Assembly: GCA_016893485.2 (NCBI GenBank)
Contig: JAFEKX020000001.1
Span: 6,217,501-6,281,500, forward strand
From: Streptomyces sp. P3
GTDB lineage: Bacteria > Actinomycetota > Actinomycetes > Streptomycetales > Streptomycetaceae
Reading direction: 5' to 3'
Length of the DNA stretch: 64,000 bases
Position numbers and translations under genes: made by a program
Notes under the pieces: generated by a model
Told to the model about the DNA's origin: nothing
The model's database searches: none
Seen by the model: the letters and a program-made list of their open reading frames with translations, nothing else
In this document: positions 29,954 to 39,410 of the stretch, one piece after another
Layout of the letters: each line of letters starts with the position of its first letter
Numbering within the stretch: the first letter of the stretch is position 1

Positions 29954-30085
29954 CTGGGGCTCCGCCCCAGACCCCCATGTCCCGCCCACCCCACCCGTTT
30001 GCGGGCGCTTGAAGGTGAACCTAGAAGCGCCCGTAAACGGGTGGTGGGTGGGCAAAGGCCCGGGGGTCTGGGGCGGAGCCCCCAG
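29954..30085. repeat. Long imperfect inverted repeat (about 57-base arms)
   Basis: The arm at 29954-30010 (CTGGGGCTCCGCCCCAGACC at its outer end, CGTTTGCGGGCGCTT at its inner end) pairs with 30024-30085. It lies between two convergent genes and can act as a bidirectional terminator. The sequence belongs to a GC-rich hairpin family that recurs at about 37976-38040 and 49546-49660. Confidence 0.8.
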
Positions 30086-30109
30086 CAAGCACACGGCGGT
30101 CAGCCGAAG

Positions 30110-30646
30110 TCACTCGGCGGCGAGAACCGCCTCCGCCTCCAGCGTCACCCCGACCGCCTCCACAACCGCCGCGATCTTGAACGCCTCCTGAATCACCTCG
30201 CGCTCAACACCCGCCTTGCGCAACACCTGTTCGTGCGAGTCGAGACACATCCCGCACCCGTTGATCGCGGACACGGCGAACGACCACAGCTCGAAGTCGA
30301 CCTTGTCGACCCCGGGGTTGCCGATGACGTTCATGCGCAGGCCCGCACGCAGGGTGCCGTACTCGTGGTCGGACAGGAGATGCCGCGTGCGGTAGAAGAC
30401 GTTGTTCATCGCCATGATCGCGGCGGCGGACTTGGCCGCGCCGTAAGCCTCCGGCGAGAGGTTCGCCTTCGCCTCGGGCGCCAACTCCCTCAGCACCAAC
30501 GGAGAACGCGAGGCGATCGCCGTGGCGAGGACCGTGCCCCACAGCTGCTGCGCCGGCAGGTCGGAGTTGCCGATGACCGAACCGAGGTTGAGCTTCAGGT
30601 CCTTGGCGTAGTCCGGTATGGCGGACTTCAGGGTGTCCAGTGACAT
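30110..30646 (-). CDS. ahpD: Alkyl hydroperoxide reductase AhpD
   Basis: Intact, 178 residues. The CxxC-type active site is INGCGMCLDSHE with the conserved His and Glu. In actinomycetes AhpD (with a lipoyl partner) reduces oxidised AhpC. It starts 6 bases after the ahpC stop, so the two are co-transcribed and under OxyR control. Confidence 0.95.
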   Translation of the reverse strand: MSLDTLKSAIPDYAKDLKLNLGSVIGNSDLPAQQLWGTVLATAIASRSPLVLRELAPEAKANLSPEAYGAAKSAAAIMAMNNVFYRTRHLLSDHEYGTLRAGLRMNVIGNPGVDKVDFELWSFAVSAINGCGMCLDSHEQVLRKAGVEREVIQEAFKIAAVVEAVGVTLEAEAVLAAE

Positions 30647-30652
30647 CTCAGG

Positions 30653-31207
30653 TCACTCCCCGGCGAGCAGCGCGCCCGCGTCCAGGGTGTCGTCGCCCTT
30701 GGTCCAGTTGCACGGGCAGAGCTCGTCCGTCTGGAGTGCGTCGAGGACCCGGAGGACCTCCTTCGGGTTACGGCCGACGGAGCCCGCGGTCACCATGGAG
30801 AACTGGATCTCGTTGTTCTGGTCCACGATGAACACCGCGCGCTTGGCGAAGCCGTCCTCGCCCTCGATGCCGAGCTCCCGCATCAGCTCGTGCCTGGAGT
30901 CGGCGAGCATCGGGAACGGCAGGTCGCGCAGGTCGTCGTGGTCCTTGCGCCAGGCGTGGTGGACGAACTCGGAGTCGCCGGAGAAGCCGAGCACCTGGGC
31001 GTCACGGTCGGCGAACTCGTCGTTCAGCTTCCCGAAGGCGGCGATCTCGGTGGGGCACACGAAGGTGAAGTCCTTGGGCCAGGCGAAGACGATCTTCCAC
31101 TTGCCCTCGTAGGTCTTGTGGTCGATCTGCTGGAACTCCTTGCCCTTCTCCAGCGAGACACAGGCGGTCAGATCGAACGACGGGAACTTGTCACCGACAG
31201 TGAGCAC
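30653..31207 (-). CDS. ahpC: Alkyl hydroperoxide reductase AhpC (2-Cys peroxiredoxin)
   Basis: 184 residues from GTG 31207, five bases after AAGGAG. An upstream GTG at 31213 overlaps that site and is less likely. Peroxidatic Cys51 lies in DFTFVCPTEI, and the resolving Cys pair is in DELCPCNWTKG. It reduces hydrogen and organic peroxides, with AhpD as reductant. It is divergent from oxyR across 135 bases. Confidence 0.96.
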   Translation of the reverse strand: MLTVGDKFPSFDLTACVSLEKGKEFQQIDHKTYEGKWKIVFAWPKDFTFVCPTEIAAFGKLNDEFADRDAQVLGFSGDSEFVHHAWRKDHDDLRDLPFPMLADSRHELMRELGIEGEDGFAKRAVFIVDQNNEIQFSMVTAGSVGRNPKEVLRVLDALQTDELCPCNWTKGDDTLDAGALLAGE

Positions 31208-31342
31208 ACGCACTCCTTACAGCGGAGAAACACCCAAGCGGAATGAGTGCTTCTCATGGGTTGGTCGGCCCCGATCCTGGCACAACGTGCATTGATTGTG
31301 GAAATAGCTACACTTGGTCATGTTGATCGGAGGCGGTTATCA
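31208..31342. promoter_or_regulatory. Divergent ahpC-oxyR promoter region
   Basis: AT-richer than its surroundings (TTGATTGTGGAAATAGCTAC around 31290-31310). It must hold both promoters and the OxyR site. OxyR is known to control ahpC from this region in S. coelicolor. I did not assign exact operator bases. Confidence 0.6.
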
Positions 31343-32318
31343 GTGACCGTTAGTAATACGAGTAAGAGGCGCCAGCCCAGCCTCGCGCAGCTGCGCGCCT
31401 TCTCCGCGGTCGCCGAGCACCTCCACTTCCGGGACGCTGCCGCCGCGATCGGCATGAGCCAGCCCGCCCTCTCCGGCGCCGTCGCCGCGCTGGAGGAGAC
31501 CCTCGGGGTCACCCTCCTGGAGCGCACCACCCGCAAGGTGCTGCTGTCGCCCGCCGGTGAGCGGCTCGCCGTACGGGCGAAGGCGGTGCTCGATGAGGTC
31601 GTGGCGCTGCTGGAGGAGGCGGAGGCGGTGCGGGCGCCGTTCACCGGGGCGCTGCGGCTCGGGGTCATCCCGACCGTCGCGCCGTATCTGCTGCCGACCG
31701 TGCTGCGGCTGGTGCACGACCGGTACCCGGACCTCGACCTCCAGGTGCACGAGGAGCAGACCGCGAACCTGCTGGAGGGGCTGACCACCGGACGGCTCGA
31801 CCTGCTGCTGCTCGCCGTGCCGCTCGGCGTGCCCGGGGTGGTCGAACTCCCGCTGTTCGACGAGGACTTCGTGCTCGTCACGCCCCTCGGCCACCCTCTC
31901 GGCGGGCGGTCCGGCATCCCGCGCGAGGCGCTGCGCGAGCTGAACCTGCTGCTGCTCGACGAGGGGCACTGTCTGCGCGACCAGGCGCTCGACATCTGCC
32001 GGGAGGCCGGGCGGGCGGACGCCCCGGTGACCACGACCGCGGCCGGGCTGTCCACGCTGGTGCAGCTGGTGGCCGGCGGGCTCGGGGTCACCCTGCTGCC
32101 GCGCACCGCCGTACGCGTCGAGACCACCCGCAACGACCGGCTCCTCACCGGCTACTTCAGCGAGCCCGCCCCGACCCGCCGGATCGCCCTCGCGATGCGC
32201 ACCGGCGCGGCCCGCCGTGCCGAGTACCAGGAGCTGGCCGCCGCCCCTCCGCGAGGCGCTGCGGCCGTTGCCGGTAAGGGTGTTGGGCGGCGACCGGCCC
32301 GCACCGGCCGCCCGCTGA
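31343..32318 (+). CDS. oxyR: OxyR, LysR-type peroxide sensor (frameshift near C-terminus)
   Basis: About 325 residues. GTG 31343 is 10 bases after GGAGG. The winged HTH is FSAVAEHLHFRDAAAAIGMS. The effector domain has the redox Cys pair in DEGHCLRDQALDICREAG, as in OxyR proteins. One extra C near 32243 moves the end. The repaired tail is LREALRPLPVRVLGG and stops at 32318. It activates ahpCD, which is divergent from it, when its cysteines are oxidised. Confidence 0.93.
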
Positions 32319-32494
32319 CCCGACCCCGTTCGGTCAAATGAGCGTCGTACAAAGGAAGTCGAACGGCGGGAATTCTCAACTTCCGCCACCCGCAGGCAGG
32401 TAGGAAGAACCCGGCCTGAATATGCGCCCGGACTGATAAACCTTCACCCCTCAGCGCTACACGTCAGTTGCGTGTACGAAAAGCCTAGGGAGTG

Positions 32495-33399
32495 ATGTCG
32501 GGCATTCGGGATTCCCTCGGCCGGGTCGGTCACGACCTGCTCGCGCGGGCTCTCGCGGACTGCGGACGCGAGGAGTTCACCGGGGACTGCGGGTGTCCGG
32601 CAGACCCGGCGGCACCTTCCATCTGCGCGGCGGGCTCGTCATCGCCGTGGAGAGTCCGGCGCTCCCGGCCCGGAGGCGCTGCTGCTGCGCTCCGGGCGGA
32701 TCGGCGGGGACCAATGGGCCGAGCTGGTACGGGAGTCGGGCGGTACGCGCTGGCCTCTGGAGGGGCTGATCGCCCACGGGTACGCGGGCGCCGCCCAGTT
32801 GCGGATCGTGTGCGTGCTCGCCCTGCACGACGCGGCCTTCGCGGTCGCCTCCGGAGACGTCGAGGACTGTCAACGCGCCCCGGACGTACGGCCGTTCGCC
32901 CCGGTCGCGCTCGGTGAGCCCCCGGTCCGGCTGCTCCAGGACGCGGCCCGCAAGCTCACCGCGCTCGCCGCACAGCCGTATCCCGTACGTCCCGACCGGG
33001 AGCGCCCCGGGCCCCGGCACGCCCGCTCGACGAGGCCGGACTCGGGCTGCTGCAACGGGAGTTGCTCGCCCACGTCGACGGCCGCAGGACCGCCCGCGAT
33101 CTCGCGTTCCGGGCCGGACGCGGGGTCTACCCGGTCACCGCCGAGGTCGCGCGGATGCTCGCCGAGGGACTGCTGGAGTGCGTGGACACCCCCGTGCCGA
33201 TCCCGGTGCTGCTGCCGCCCGACGCACCTGTGGTGCGCCGCCGTGAGCAACCGGCGCTCCCGCCCGCGCAGTTCACCGCGCCCGCCGAGCTGCCCCGCCG
33301 TAATCCGGGCGCCAGCGGTATCACCGAAAACTCGTCCCCGAGAAGAGCGGGGCGGGTTGGAAAGGGTTCTTCCGCCTGCGGAACGGAACCTCCAGATGA
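32495..33399 (+). CDS. DUF4388-like protein beside roadblock genes (four or more frameshifts)
   Basis: About 300 residues can be pieced together from ATG 32495. They are MSGIRDSLGRVGHDLLARAL, LRVSGRPGGTFHLRGGLVIA, GPEALLLRSGRIGGDQWAEL, a winged-helix-like C-terminal part (GLLQRELLAHVDGRRTARDL, VTAEVARMLAEGLLECVD) and a tail WKGFFRLRNGTSR ending at 33399. Breaks occur near 32585, 32655, 33020 and 33330. Similar proteins precede roadblock/LC7 genes in Streptomyces and are thought to act in GTPase-type signalling. The function is inferred from this context. Confidence 0.65.
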
Positions 33400-33441
33400 C
33401 CCCGATGGACAAACGCGATCAGTTTCAGGGGAGTTGAGTAA

Positions 33442-33828
33442 GTGGATCACAAAGCCCTGGCTTTGGAAATGCGCGAACTGCGGGAAAAGGTGACCGGTAT
33501 CACCGACACCGCGCTCACGGCGGCCGACGGACTGCTCATCGCGGCCGACACCGCCGCCTCGATCGACCCGGAGGCCCTCGCCGCGCTGGCGGCGGCCGGC
33601 CTGGGGCTGGCCCGGCGCACCGCCGAGGCCACCGACCGCGGCACGCTGCGCCAGACGGTGACGTACGGCAGTCACGGCTGCGCCGTGACCTACGCCGTCG
33701 GCGACACCGCGCTGATGGTGGTGCTCGGCGACGAGGGGATGGACGTGGACCGGCTGCATCTCGCGGCCCGGCCAACGCTCGACCGCATCGAGTCGATCCT
33801 CGCCGAGAAGGCGTCAGAAGGAGTGTGA
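33442..33828 (+). CDS. Roadblock/LC7-type protein
   Basis: Intact, 128 residues from GTG 33442, after GGGGAG. VTGITDTALTAADGLLIAAD and AALGLARRT-like helices are followed by VTYGSHGCAVTYAVGDTALM and VVLGDEGMDV. This is the beta-alpha-beta layout of roadblock proteins, which modulate small GTPases (MglB-like). It is 42 bases after the DUF4388-like gene and 4 bases before the next gene. Confidence 0.8.
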   Translation: MDHKALALEMRELREKVTGITDTALTAADGLLIAADTAASIDPEALAALAAAGLGLARRTAEATDRGTLRQTVTYGSHGCAVTYAVGDTALMVVLGDEGMDVDRLHLAARPTLDRIESILAEKASEGV

Positions 33829-33832
33829 AGGG

Positions 33833-34260
33833 ATGGCGACGAAACGTATGACCCCAGGATTCTCCGACCAGGTGATGGGCCTGGTCAAAACCCTCAGGAC
33901 CGATGCCCCTGACTGTGTGGCCTCGGGCGTGGTCGACATGGCCACCGGCATGCTGCTGTCGTACGAGACCATCGACAACCACCCGCCAGAGGTCCTCGAC
34001 CTGCTGGCGGGTGCGACCCTCGACCTGTTCCAGGGCCGGACGGTCGTGATGATCGAGGACGTCTTCAAGGAGCGTCGCGGATCACCAGTGACCACCACTT
34101 CTTCCAGGAGATCCTCGTCAACAGCGAGAACCTCACCCACCTGTTCGTGCGGATGACCGAGCAACAGGACGTCGTCGCCGTGGTGGTCTGCCGCAAGTCC
34201 GTGAACGTGGGCATGCTCTTCGCCCAAGTCCGGCGCGTGGTACGGGAGTACGGACTCTGA
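33833..34260 (+). CDS. Second roadblock-like signalling protein (frameshifted)
   Basis: About 142 residues. DAPDCVASGVVDMATGMLLS and LLAGATLDLFQGRTVVMIED are followed, after one indel near 34078, by HHFFQEILVNSENLTHLFVR and VVAVVVCRKSVNVGMLFAQV. The fold resembles the preceding roadblock protein. It forms an operon with the two upstream genes. No GTPase gene is present nearby, unlike in Streptomyces conservons. Confidence 0.7.
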
Positions 34261-34291
34261 CGAAGGCGGGCGGGCGGCTGCGGACGGACTC

Positions 34292-36606
34292 CTACTCCGT
34301 GCGCAGCCCGTCCGGTCGCATCATCCGCAGCAGCGGCGGCAGGCTCAGCAGGGTCACCACCAGGACGACCCCCGCCCCGATGCCGGACATCGCCAGCACG
34401 CTCGACCAGTCGATGCGGATCTTCGCGGCGCTCATCTTCAGCAGCACCGCGCCCAGCGTCAGCCCCACCGCCGTGGCCAGCACCAGGCCCAGGGCGACCG
34501 GGATCGCCGTCTGCCACAGCACCGACAGGCTCAGCGTGCGCCGCCGGGTGCCGAAGGCGACCAGCGCCGACAGCAGCTTCTTGCGCTCACGCAACTGCTC
34601 CAGCTGCGACACCAGCAGACTCGCCCCGATGAGGAGCAGCACACAGGCCGCGCCGACGAACAGCCCGGTACGGATCGAGCGGAACTGCCGTGACGGCTCA
34701 CTGGACCTCAGCAAGAACACGTCGGCCAGCGGATCCATCCGCGCCACGGTGTTCCGTACGTACTCGGTCGCGTCCGGCACCGACGGGTCCAGCGAGATGT
34801 ACGCCTTCTGGGTCAGCCCCTTCGCCGCCTGTGACGGCAGTGCCCCGAGGTGAACAGCAGCCCGTCGCGCGCGTACCCGCTCGGGTCCTTGCGGTGGGTC
34901 GCCGTCTTGACCCCGGCCGGTACCTTCCACGCGGTCGGAGTGGTCGGCGAGGCGTCGTACATCGGGTTGAGGTAGACCGTGTTGCCTTCCTTGGCCACGC
35001 GTCGCGTCTGGTCGTCGTACTCGCCGCCGGCGATCCGGAAGACGTCGCCGTCGCGGCAGCTCGTCAGGCGGGCCACCTCGCGCAGTTCGGCGCAGCTGCC
35101 GACGGTCGCCTCCAGCTCGTCGTCCGGGGTCTTCGCCCGGTTCCCGACCGAGGTCGTCGAGATCGCCCACGCGTCGCGCACGCCCTTGGTGCCCGTGAGC
35201 CGGCGGCCGACCTCGGCCAGCGGGGTCGTGCCGGCGACGGAGGCCTCCATCTGGGCGCGGCTGAGATCGTTGGGGACCGCCTTGGTGTAGTCGCCCTGGA
35301 CGCCGGCGAACAGCATCTGCAGGGCGATCGCCCCGGCCACCGCGACCGCGATGCCGTTGACCATCCGGGCGGCCGAACCACTGCTCAACTGGAGCCTGCG
35401 GACGGCGAGTTGCCAGGACACCGAGCCGGAGTTCAGTCGGACCACGACGGCCTCGACGACCCAGGGAGCAGGGCGGTGACGCCGACCAGCAGCAGCACCG
35501 TGCCGCTGATCACCAGCCACTGGTTGAAGTTGCCGTTCGTGTTGCCCTTGCCGGTCATCGGATAGAGCATCGCCAGACCGACCAGCGGCATCAGCAGCCG
35601 CCACCACAGCCGGCGGCGCGGCGGCTTCGCCTTGCGGACCACACCGAGCGGTTCGATGACGACCCCGCGCAGCGCGAACAGCGTCACCAGGACGGCCGCG
35701 GCCGGTACGGCGAAGGCCACCAGCAGGGCGAGCGCGGGCGACGGGTTGAGGTCGCTGGAGAACACGCTGATGTCCCGCACGTCCACCAGGGTCGCCAACT
35801 GCCGCCCCACCAGGAAGAACCCGGTGCCGAAGACGAGCCCGAGGAGCGCCCCCGCGAGCGCCTCGCCCCCGCGATCCGGCGCGCCATCCGCCCGTCCGCC
35901 CCGACCAGCCGCAGCGCCGCGAGCCGCCGGTCCCGGCGCTCGCCGCCGAAGCGCACCGCCGCGGCGATGAACACGGCGACGGGCAGCAGCAGTACGACGA
36001 AGACCATCACGATCAGCAGCAGCAGGACCGGGTCCAGCTTGTCCGGCTGGGTGTGGGGAGAGGGCCCGAAGTAGTCGATGCGCTCGACCGTGCCGCCGGA
36101 GAAGCGCTGCTCCAGCCCCGTCCCGCCCGCGTAGTAGGCGAGTTCGGCGGGTCCGATGAGCCCGCTCTTCGCGATCGTGCCGCTGACCCGGTACGTCAGC
36201 CGCTCGCGCAGCAGCTTCCCGGAGTCGGACCTGAGGAGCTTGTCGAGCGCGGGGAGACCACCATCTCGCCGGCCGCCGGGAACGCCCCGATGCCCGGCGG
36301 CAGCGGCGCCTTGGAGCCCTCCGGCTGCAGCAGCCGGCCGCGGACGTCCTTGCCGTGGAAGAAGGTGTCCCGGTTGGCGACGATGAGGGTGTCGTCCGCC
36401 TTCGGCAGTACTTTCCCGCTGTAGGTGAAGTCCTGCCGGGCGCTGCCGCGTTCGTCGCGGTTGGCCAGCGCGTTCGGCAGGGCCGTGGTGAGCAGCAGCA
36501 GCGCCACCCCGAGCCCGACGCCGACGGCGGTCAGGACGGCCCGTACCCAGCCCTCGCGTCCGCCGCCGAAGGCGAACCGCACGCCCATGGCCAGATCGGC
36601 CCCCAC
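34292..36606 (-). CDS. ABC transporter permease, FtsX/MacB type (four frameshifts)
   Basis: About 770 residues. An N-terminal helix (VLTAVGVGLGVALLLLTTAL) is followed by an outside domain, three helices (LLLLIVMVFVVLLLPVAVFI, PALALLVAFAVPAAAVLVTL), a second outside domain and three FtsX helices (FVGAACVLLLIGASLLVSQL, PVALGLVLATAVGLTLGAVL, AGVVLVVTLLSLPPLLRMM). Breaks lie near 36255, 35870, 35460 and 34850. This is a single-chain permease with duplicated FtsX modules. It is the third gene of the PadR-ATPase-permease operon and may export peptides or lipids. The substrate is unknown. Confidence 0.82.
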
Positions 36607-36616
36607 TGACGGGCGT

Positions 36617-37311
36617 TCATACGATGCGCTCCATGTCCCGGGACTTCCCGTCCCGTACGACGATCTCGCGGTCCGAGTAGGCGGCCACCCGCGCCTCGTG
36701 CGTGACCAGCACGACGGCCGCGTTGGTGGACCGGGCCGCCTCGGTCAGCAGCTCCATCACGCGCTCGCCGTTGAGCGAGTCGAGCGCGCCGGTCGGTTCG
36801 TCGGCGAACAGCACCCGCGGTCCGGTGACCAGCGAGCGGGCGACGGCGACGCGCTGCCCCTGTCCGCCGGAGACCTCACCGGGCCGCTTCTTGGCGAGGT
36901 CGTCGACCTCGAGGCGTTCCATCCAGCCGAGCGCGGTCCGCTCGGCCTCCTTGCGGTGCGTGCCGTTCAGCCGCAGCGGCAGCGCGACGTTCTCGACGCA
37001 GGTCAGCTCCGGCACCAACTGCCCGAACTGGAACACGAACCCGAACTCCGAGCGGCGCAGCGCACTGCGCTGGGCGTCGCTCATGGTCGCCATCTCCTGC
37101 CCGTTGTACGTGATCGAGCCCGAGTCGGGCGGCACGATCCCGGCGAGACAGTGCAGCAGCGTCGACTTCCCCGACCCGGAGGGGGCCCCATCACGGCGAC
37201 GACCTCGCCGGGGTGGATGGAGAACTCCGCGCCGTCGAGCGCGGTCGTCGGGCCGTAGGCCTTGCGCAGCTCATGGGCCGCGAGCAGGGAACCGGCGGGA
37301 TGTGTCGTCAC
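36617..37311 (-). CDS. ABC transporter ATP-binding protein (frameshifted)
   Basis: About 231 residues from GTG 37311, which overlaps the PadR stop (GTGA). Walker A reads VMGPSGSGKSTLLHCLAG after two surplus Cs near 37185 are removed. Further motifs are the Q-loop FQFGQLVPELT, signature EVSGGQGQRVAVARSL, Walker B VLFADEPTGALD and the H-loop VTHEARV. It is of LolD/MacB type, matching the FtsX permease that follows 10 bases later. Confidence 0.9.
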
Positions 37312-37832
37312 TTGGCCACCACCTCGGCGAGCTTGTCGAGGCGCGCGGCGGTGAGCTCCAGCCACCGCAGGTCGGCCTCCAGATGGAAGAGGGCGTGGTC
37401 GCAGATCAGCTGGTCCGCGAGATCGCCCTTGCGCTTGCGGTCGGTCAGGATCCGCATGCCGCGCAGATGCTCGGAGCGCTGCACGTCGAGGATCTCCGCC
37501 GCGTTGCGGTGGGTCAGCAGCGCGAGGACGACCTTGGTGTAGAGGGCCGACTGCAGATACGGCTCGGGCTTCTCCGGCGTCGCGAGCCACTGCTGTACGT
37601 CGGTGATCCCGGCGTCGGTGATCGCGTACCGCTTGCGCTCGGGCCCGCCGCCCGCCTCGATGCCGTCGACCTCGACGAGGCCGTTCTTCAGCAGTCGGGA
37701 CATCGTCGAGTAGACCTGGCCGTAGTGCAGCGGCCGGTCGTGACCGAACTTCTCGTCGAAGGCGCGCTTCAGGTCGTAACCGTGACGCGGGCCGGACTCC
37801 AGGAGCCCCAGGAGGGTGTGACCGATGGACAT
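37308..37832 (-). CDS. PadR-family transcriptional regulator
   Basis: Intact, 174 residues from ATG 37832. The PadR winged helix reads GHTLLGLLESGPRHGYDLKR, LHYGQVYSTMSRLLKNGLVE and RKRYAITDAGITDVQQWL. The C-terminal helices mediate dimerisation. It heads the transporter operon and has an inverted repeat just upstream. Autorepression relieved by a transporter substrate is the usual model. Confidence 0.92.
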   Translation of the reverse strand: MSIGHTLLGLLESGPRHGYDLKRAFDEKFGHDRPLHYGQVYSTMSRLLKNGLVEVDGIEAGGGPERKRYAITDAGITDVQQWLATPEKPEPYLQSALYTKVVLALLTHRNAAEILDVQRSEHLRGMRILTDRKRKGDLADQLICDHALFHLEADLRWLELTAARLDKLAEVVAK

Positions 37833-37842
37833 GCCGAGCACT

Positions 37843-37885
37843 CTACACACGGGGTATACCTGCCGTGTATACGCACCGTGTGTAG
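37843..37885 (-). promoter_or_regulatory. Probable PadR operator
   Basis: CTACACACGG at 37843-37852 and CCGTGTGTAG at 37876-37885 form a perfect 10-base dyad. Inside lie GTATAC at 37854-37859 and a second GTATAC at 37867-37872. It overlaps the expected promoter, 11-53 bases before the padR start. Confidence 0.75.
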
Positions 37886-37936
37886 ATCATGGCGGGGGTG
37901 CGAACGCGCAGGTGGGGCGTGAGTGGGGACCGATTG

Positions 37937-38255
37937 TCACGGTTCTGCCACACGCGGGCGGGCATGATTCAGCCGGTCCGGCGTTTGAGGGCGAGGCCCT
38001 TCAGGCCGTCGGGGTCCGGGGGCGGAGCCCCCGGGAGGCCGGCCACGACGAGGCAGCGGTCCGGCCTCGCCGGGAAGCCGCCCCGCCTCCGCCAGCGCCC
38101 GCCGCAGCAGGAACTCGATCTGCGCGTTCGCGGACCGCAGTTCGTCCCCGGCCCACCGCGCGAGCGCCTCGTACACCGCAGGGTCCAGCCGCAGCAGCAC
38201 CTGCTTGCGCTGCTGCGGCCGACGCTGGGGGCTGAACCCCGGAGGGAACCGTCAC
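37937..38255 (-). CDS. Ribbon-helix-helix (Arc-type) protein coupled to the SPFH gene (frameshifted)
   Basis: GTG 38255 overlaps the SPFH stop (GTGA). After one surplus C near 38245 it reads PQRRPQQRKQVLLRLDPAVY and EALARWAGDELRSANAQIEF, then LLRRALAEAGRLP. This is an Arc/MetJ-type strand-helix-helix DNA-binding fold of about 55 residues. The frame then runs into a GC-rich hairpin repeat, so the true C-terminus probably lies near 38050. Confidence 0.65.
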
Positions 38256-39176
38256 TGGTACAGGGTGCCCGTGTTCAGCACCGGCTGCGGCGCCCGGTCC
38301 CCGCAGAGCACCACCAGCAGGTTGGAGACCATGGCCGCTTTGCGTTCGTTGTCCAGCTCCACGATGTCCTGCTCGGTGATCCGGGCGAGCGCCGCCTCGA
38401 CCATGCCCACCGCGCCGTCGACGATCTGCCGCCGGGCCGCCACGACCGCACCGGCCTGCTGCCGCTGGAGCATCGCCGAGGCGATCTCGGCGCGTACGCG
38501 AGATGCGTGAAGCGGGACTCGATGATCTGAACGCCGGCCGCCTCGACGCGCGCGCTCAGTTCGAGGACGAGTTTCTCGGTGATCTCCTCGGCGTTGCCGC
38601 GCAGCGAGAGTCCGCCCTCGTCGTGGGAGTCGTAGGGGTACTCGATGGCGATGTGCCGTACCGCCGCCTCGGTCTGGATGGCGACGAAGTCGCTGTAGTC
38701 GTCCACCTCGAAGGTGGCCTGCGCGGTGTCGCGGACCTTCCACACCATGACCGCGGCCAGCTCGATCGGGTTGCCGTAGGCGTCGTTGACCTTGAGGACC
38801 GCGGTCTCGTGATTGCGGACGCGGGTCGAGATCCTGGTGCGCGAGGTGAAGGGGTTCACCCAGCGCAGCCCGTCCTGCCGGATCGTCCCCGGTACCGCCC
38901 GAAGAGCTGCACGACCCGCGCCTCGCCCGGCGCGACCGTGTTCAGCCCGCGCATCGCGATGAACGCGGCGAGCAGGACGAGGACGCCGCCGATGATCAGC
39001 GCGGCCTTGGCCCCGCCCGGGTCGACCGCACCGGCTGAGGCCAGCAGCCCGGCGGAGACGAGCAGCCCGGTCAGGCCGAGGACGAGCGCGAGCGCGCCGC
39101 CGATGCTGTGTGCGGCGAACTCCCGCACGCGCGGTGCGGGCATGTCGGGTACGTCCGCGGGTACGTCGGTGGTCAT
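38252..39176 (-). CDS. SPFH/Band 7 membrane protein (two frameshifts)
   Basis: About 308 residues, ATG 39176. Two N-terminal helices (IGGALALVLGLTGLLVSAGL, AALIIGGVLVLLAAFIAM) are followed by the prohibitin-like domain: NTVAPGEARVVQLFGRYRG, LRWVNPFTSRTRISTRVRNH, VNDAYGNPIELAAVMVWKV and LELSARVEAAGVQIIESRFT. A helical region with DGAVGMVEAALARITEQD closes it. Breaks lie near 38890 and 38495. SPFH proteins scaffold membrane microdomains. Its stop overlaps the RHH gene start. Confidence 0.85.
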
Positions 39177-39410
39177 GGTGTTCCCCGTAGCTTTGTTAAA
39201 TCAAAGTGATAACACATTACCCGGGTATGGCAACCCTCAACCCCTCTCGTACGTCGGTTCCATCAGGACGGGTGCTGATTGTCACGTCCGTAATGGACCG
39301 GATCGACAGCCCTTTGTCACAACTCCTGGTGTTAGCTTTCTGAGCTGACTTGACGGGCGAACCTGTGTGACAACGGATCACAAGAGAGCGAAGCGGAGCG
39401 GAACGGACTC

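Noticed and set aside
32495..34260. A conservon (kinase, roadblock, DUF742, GTPase operon)
   Set aside because: Two roadblock-like genes are present, but no histidine kinase, DUF742 or GTPase gene follows. The next gene is an unrelated ABC permease on the other strand.
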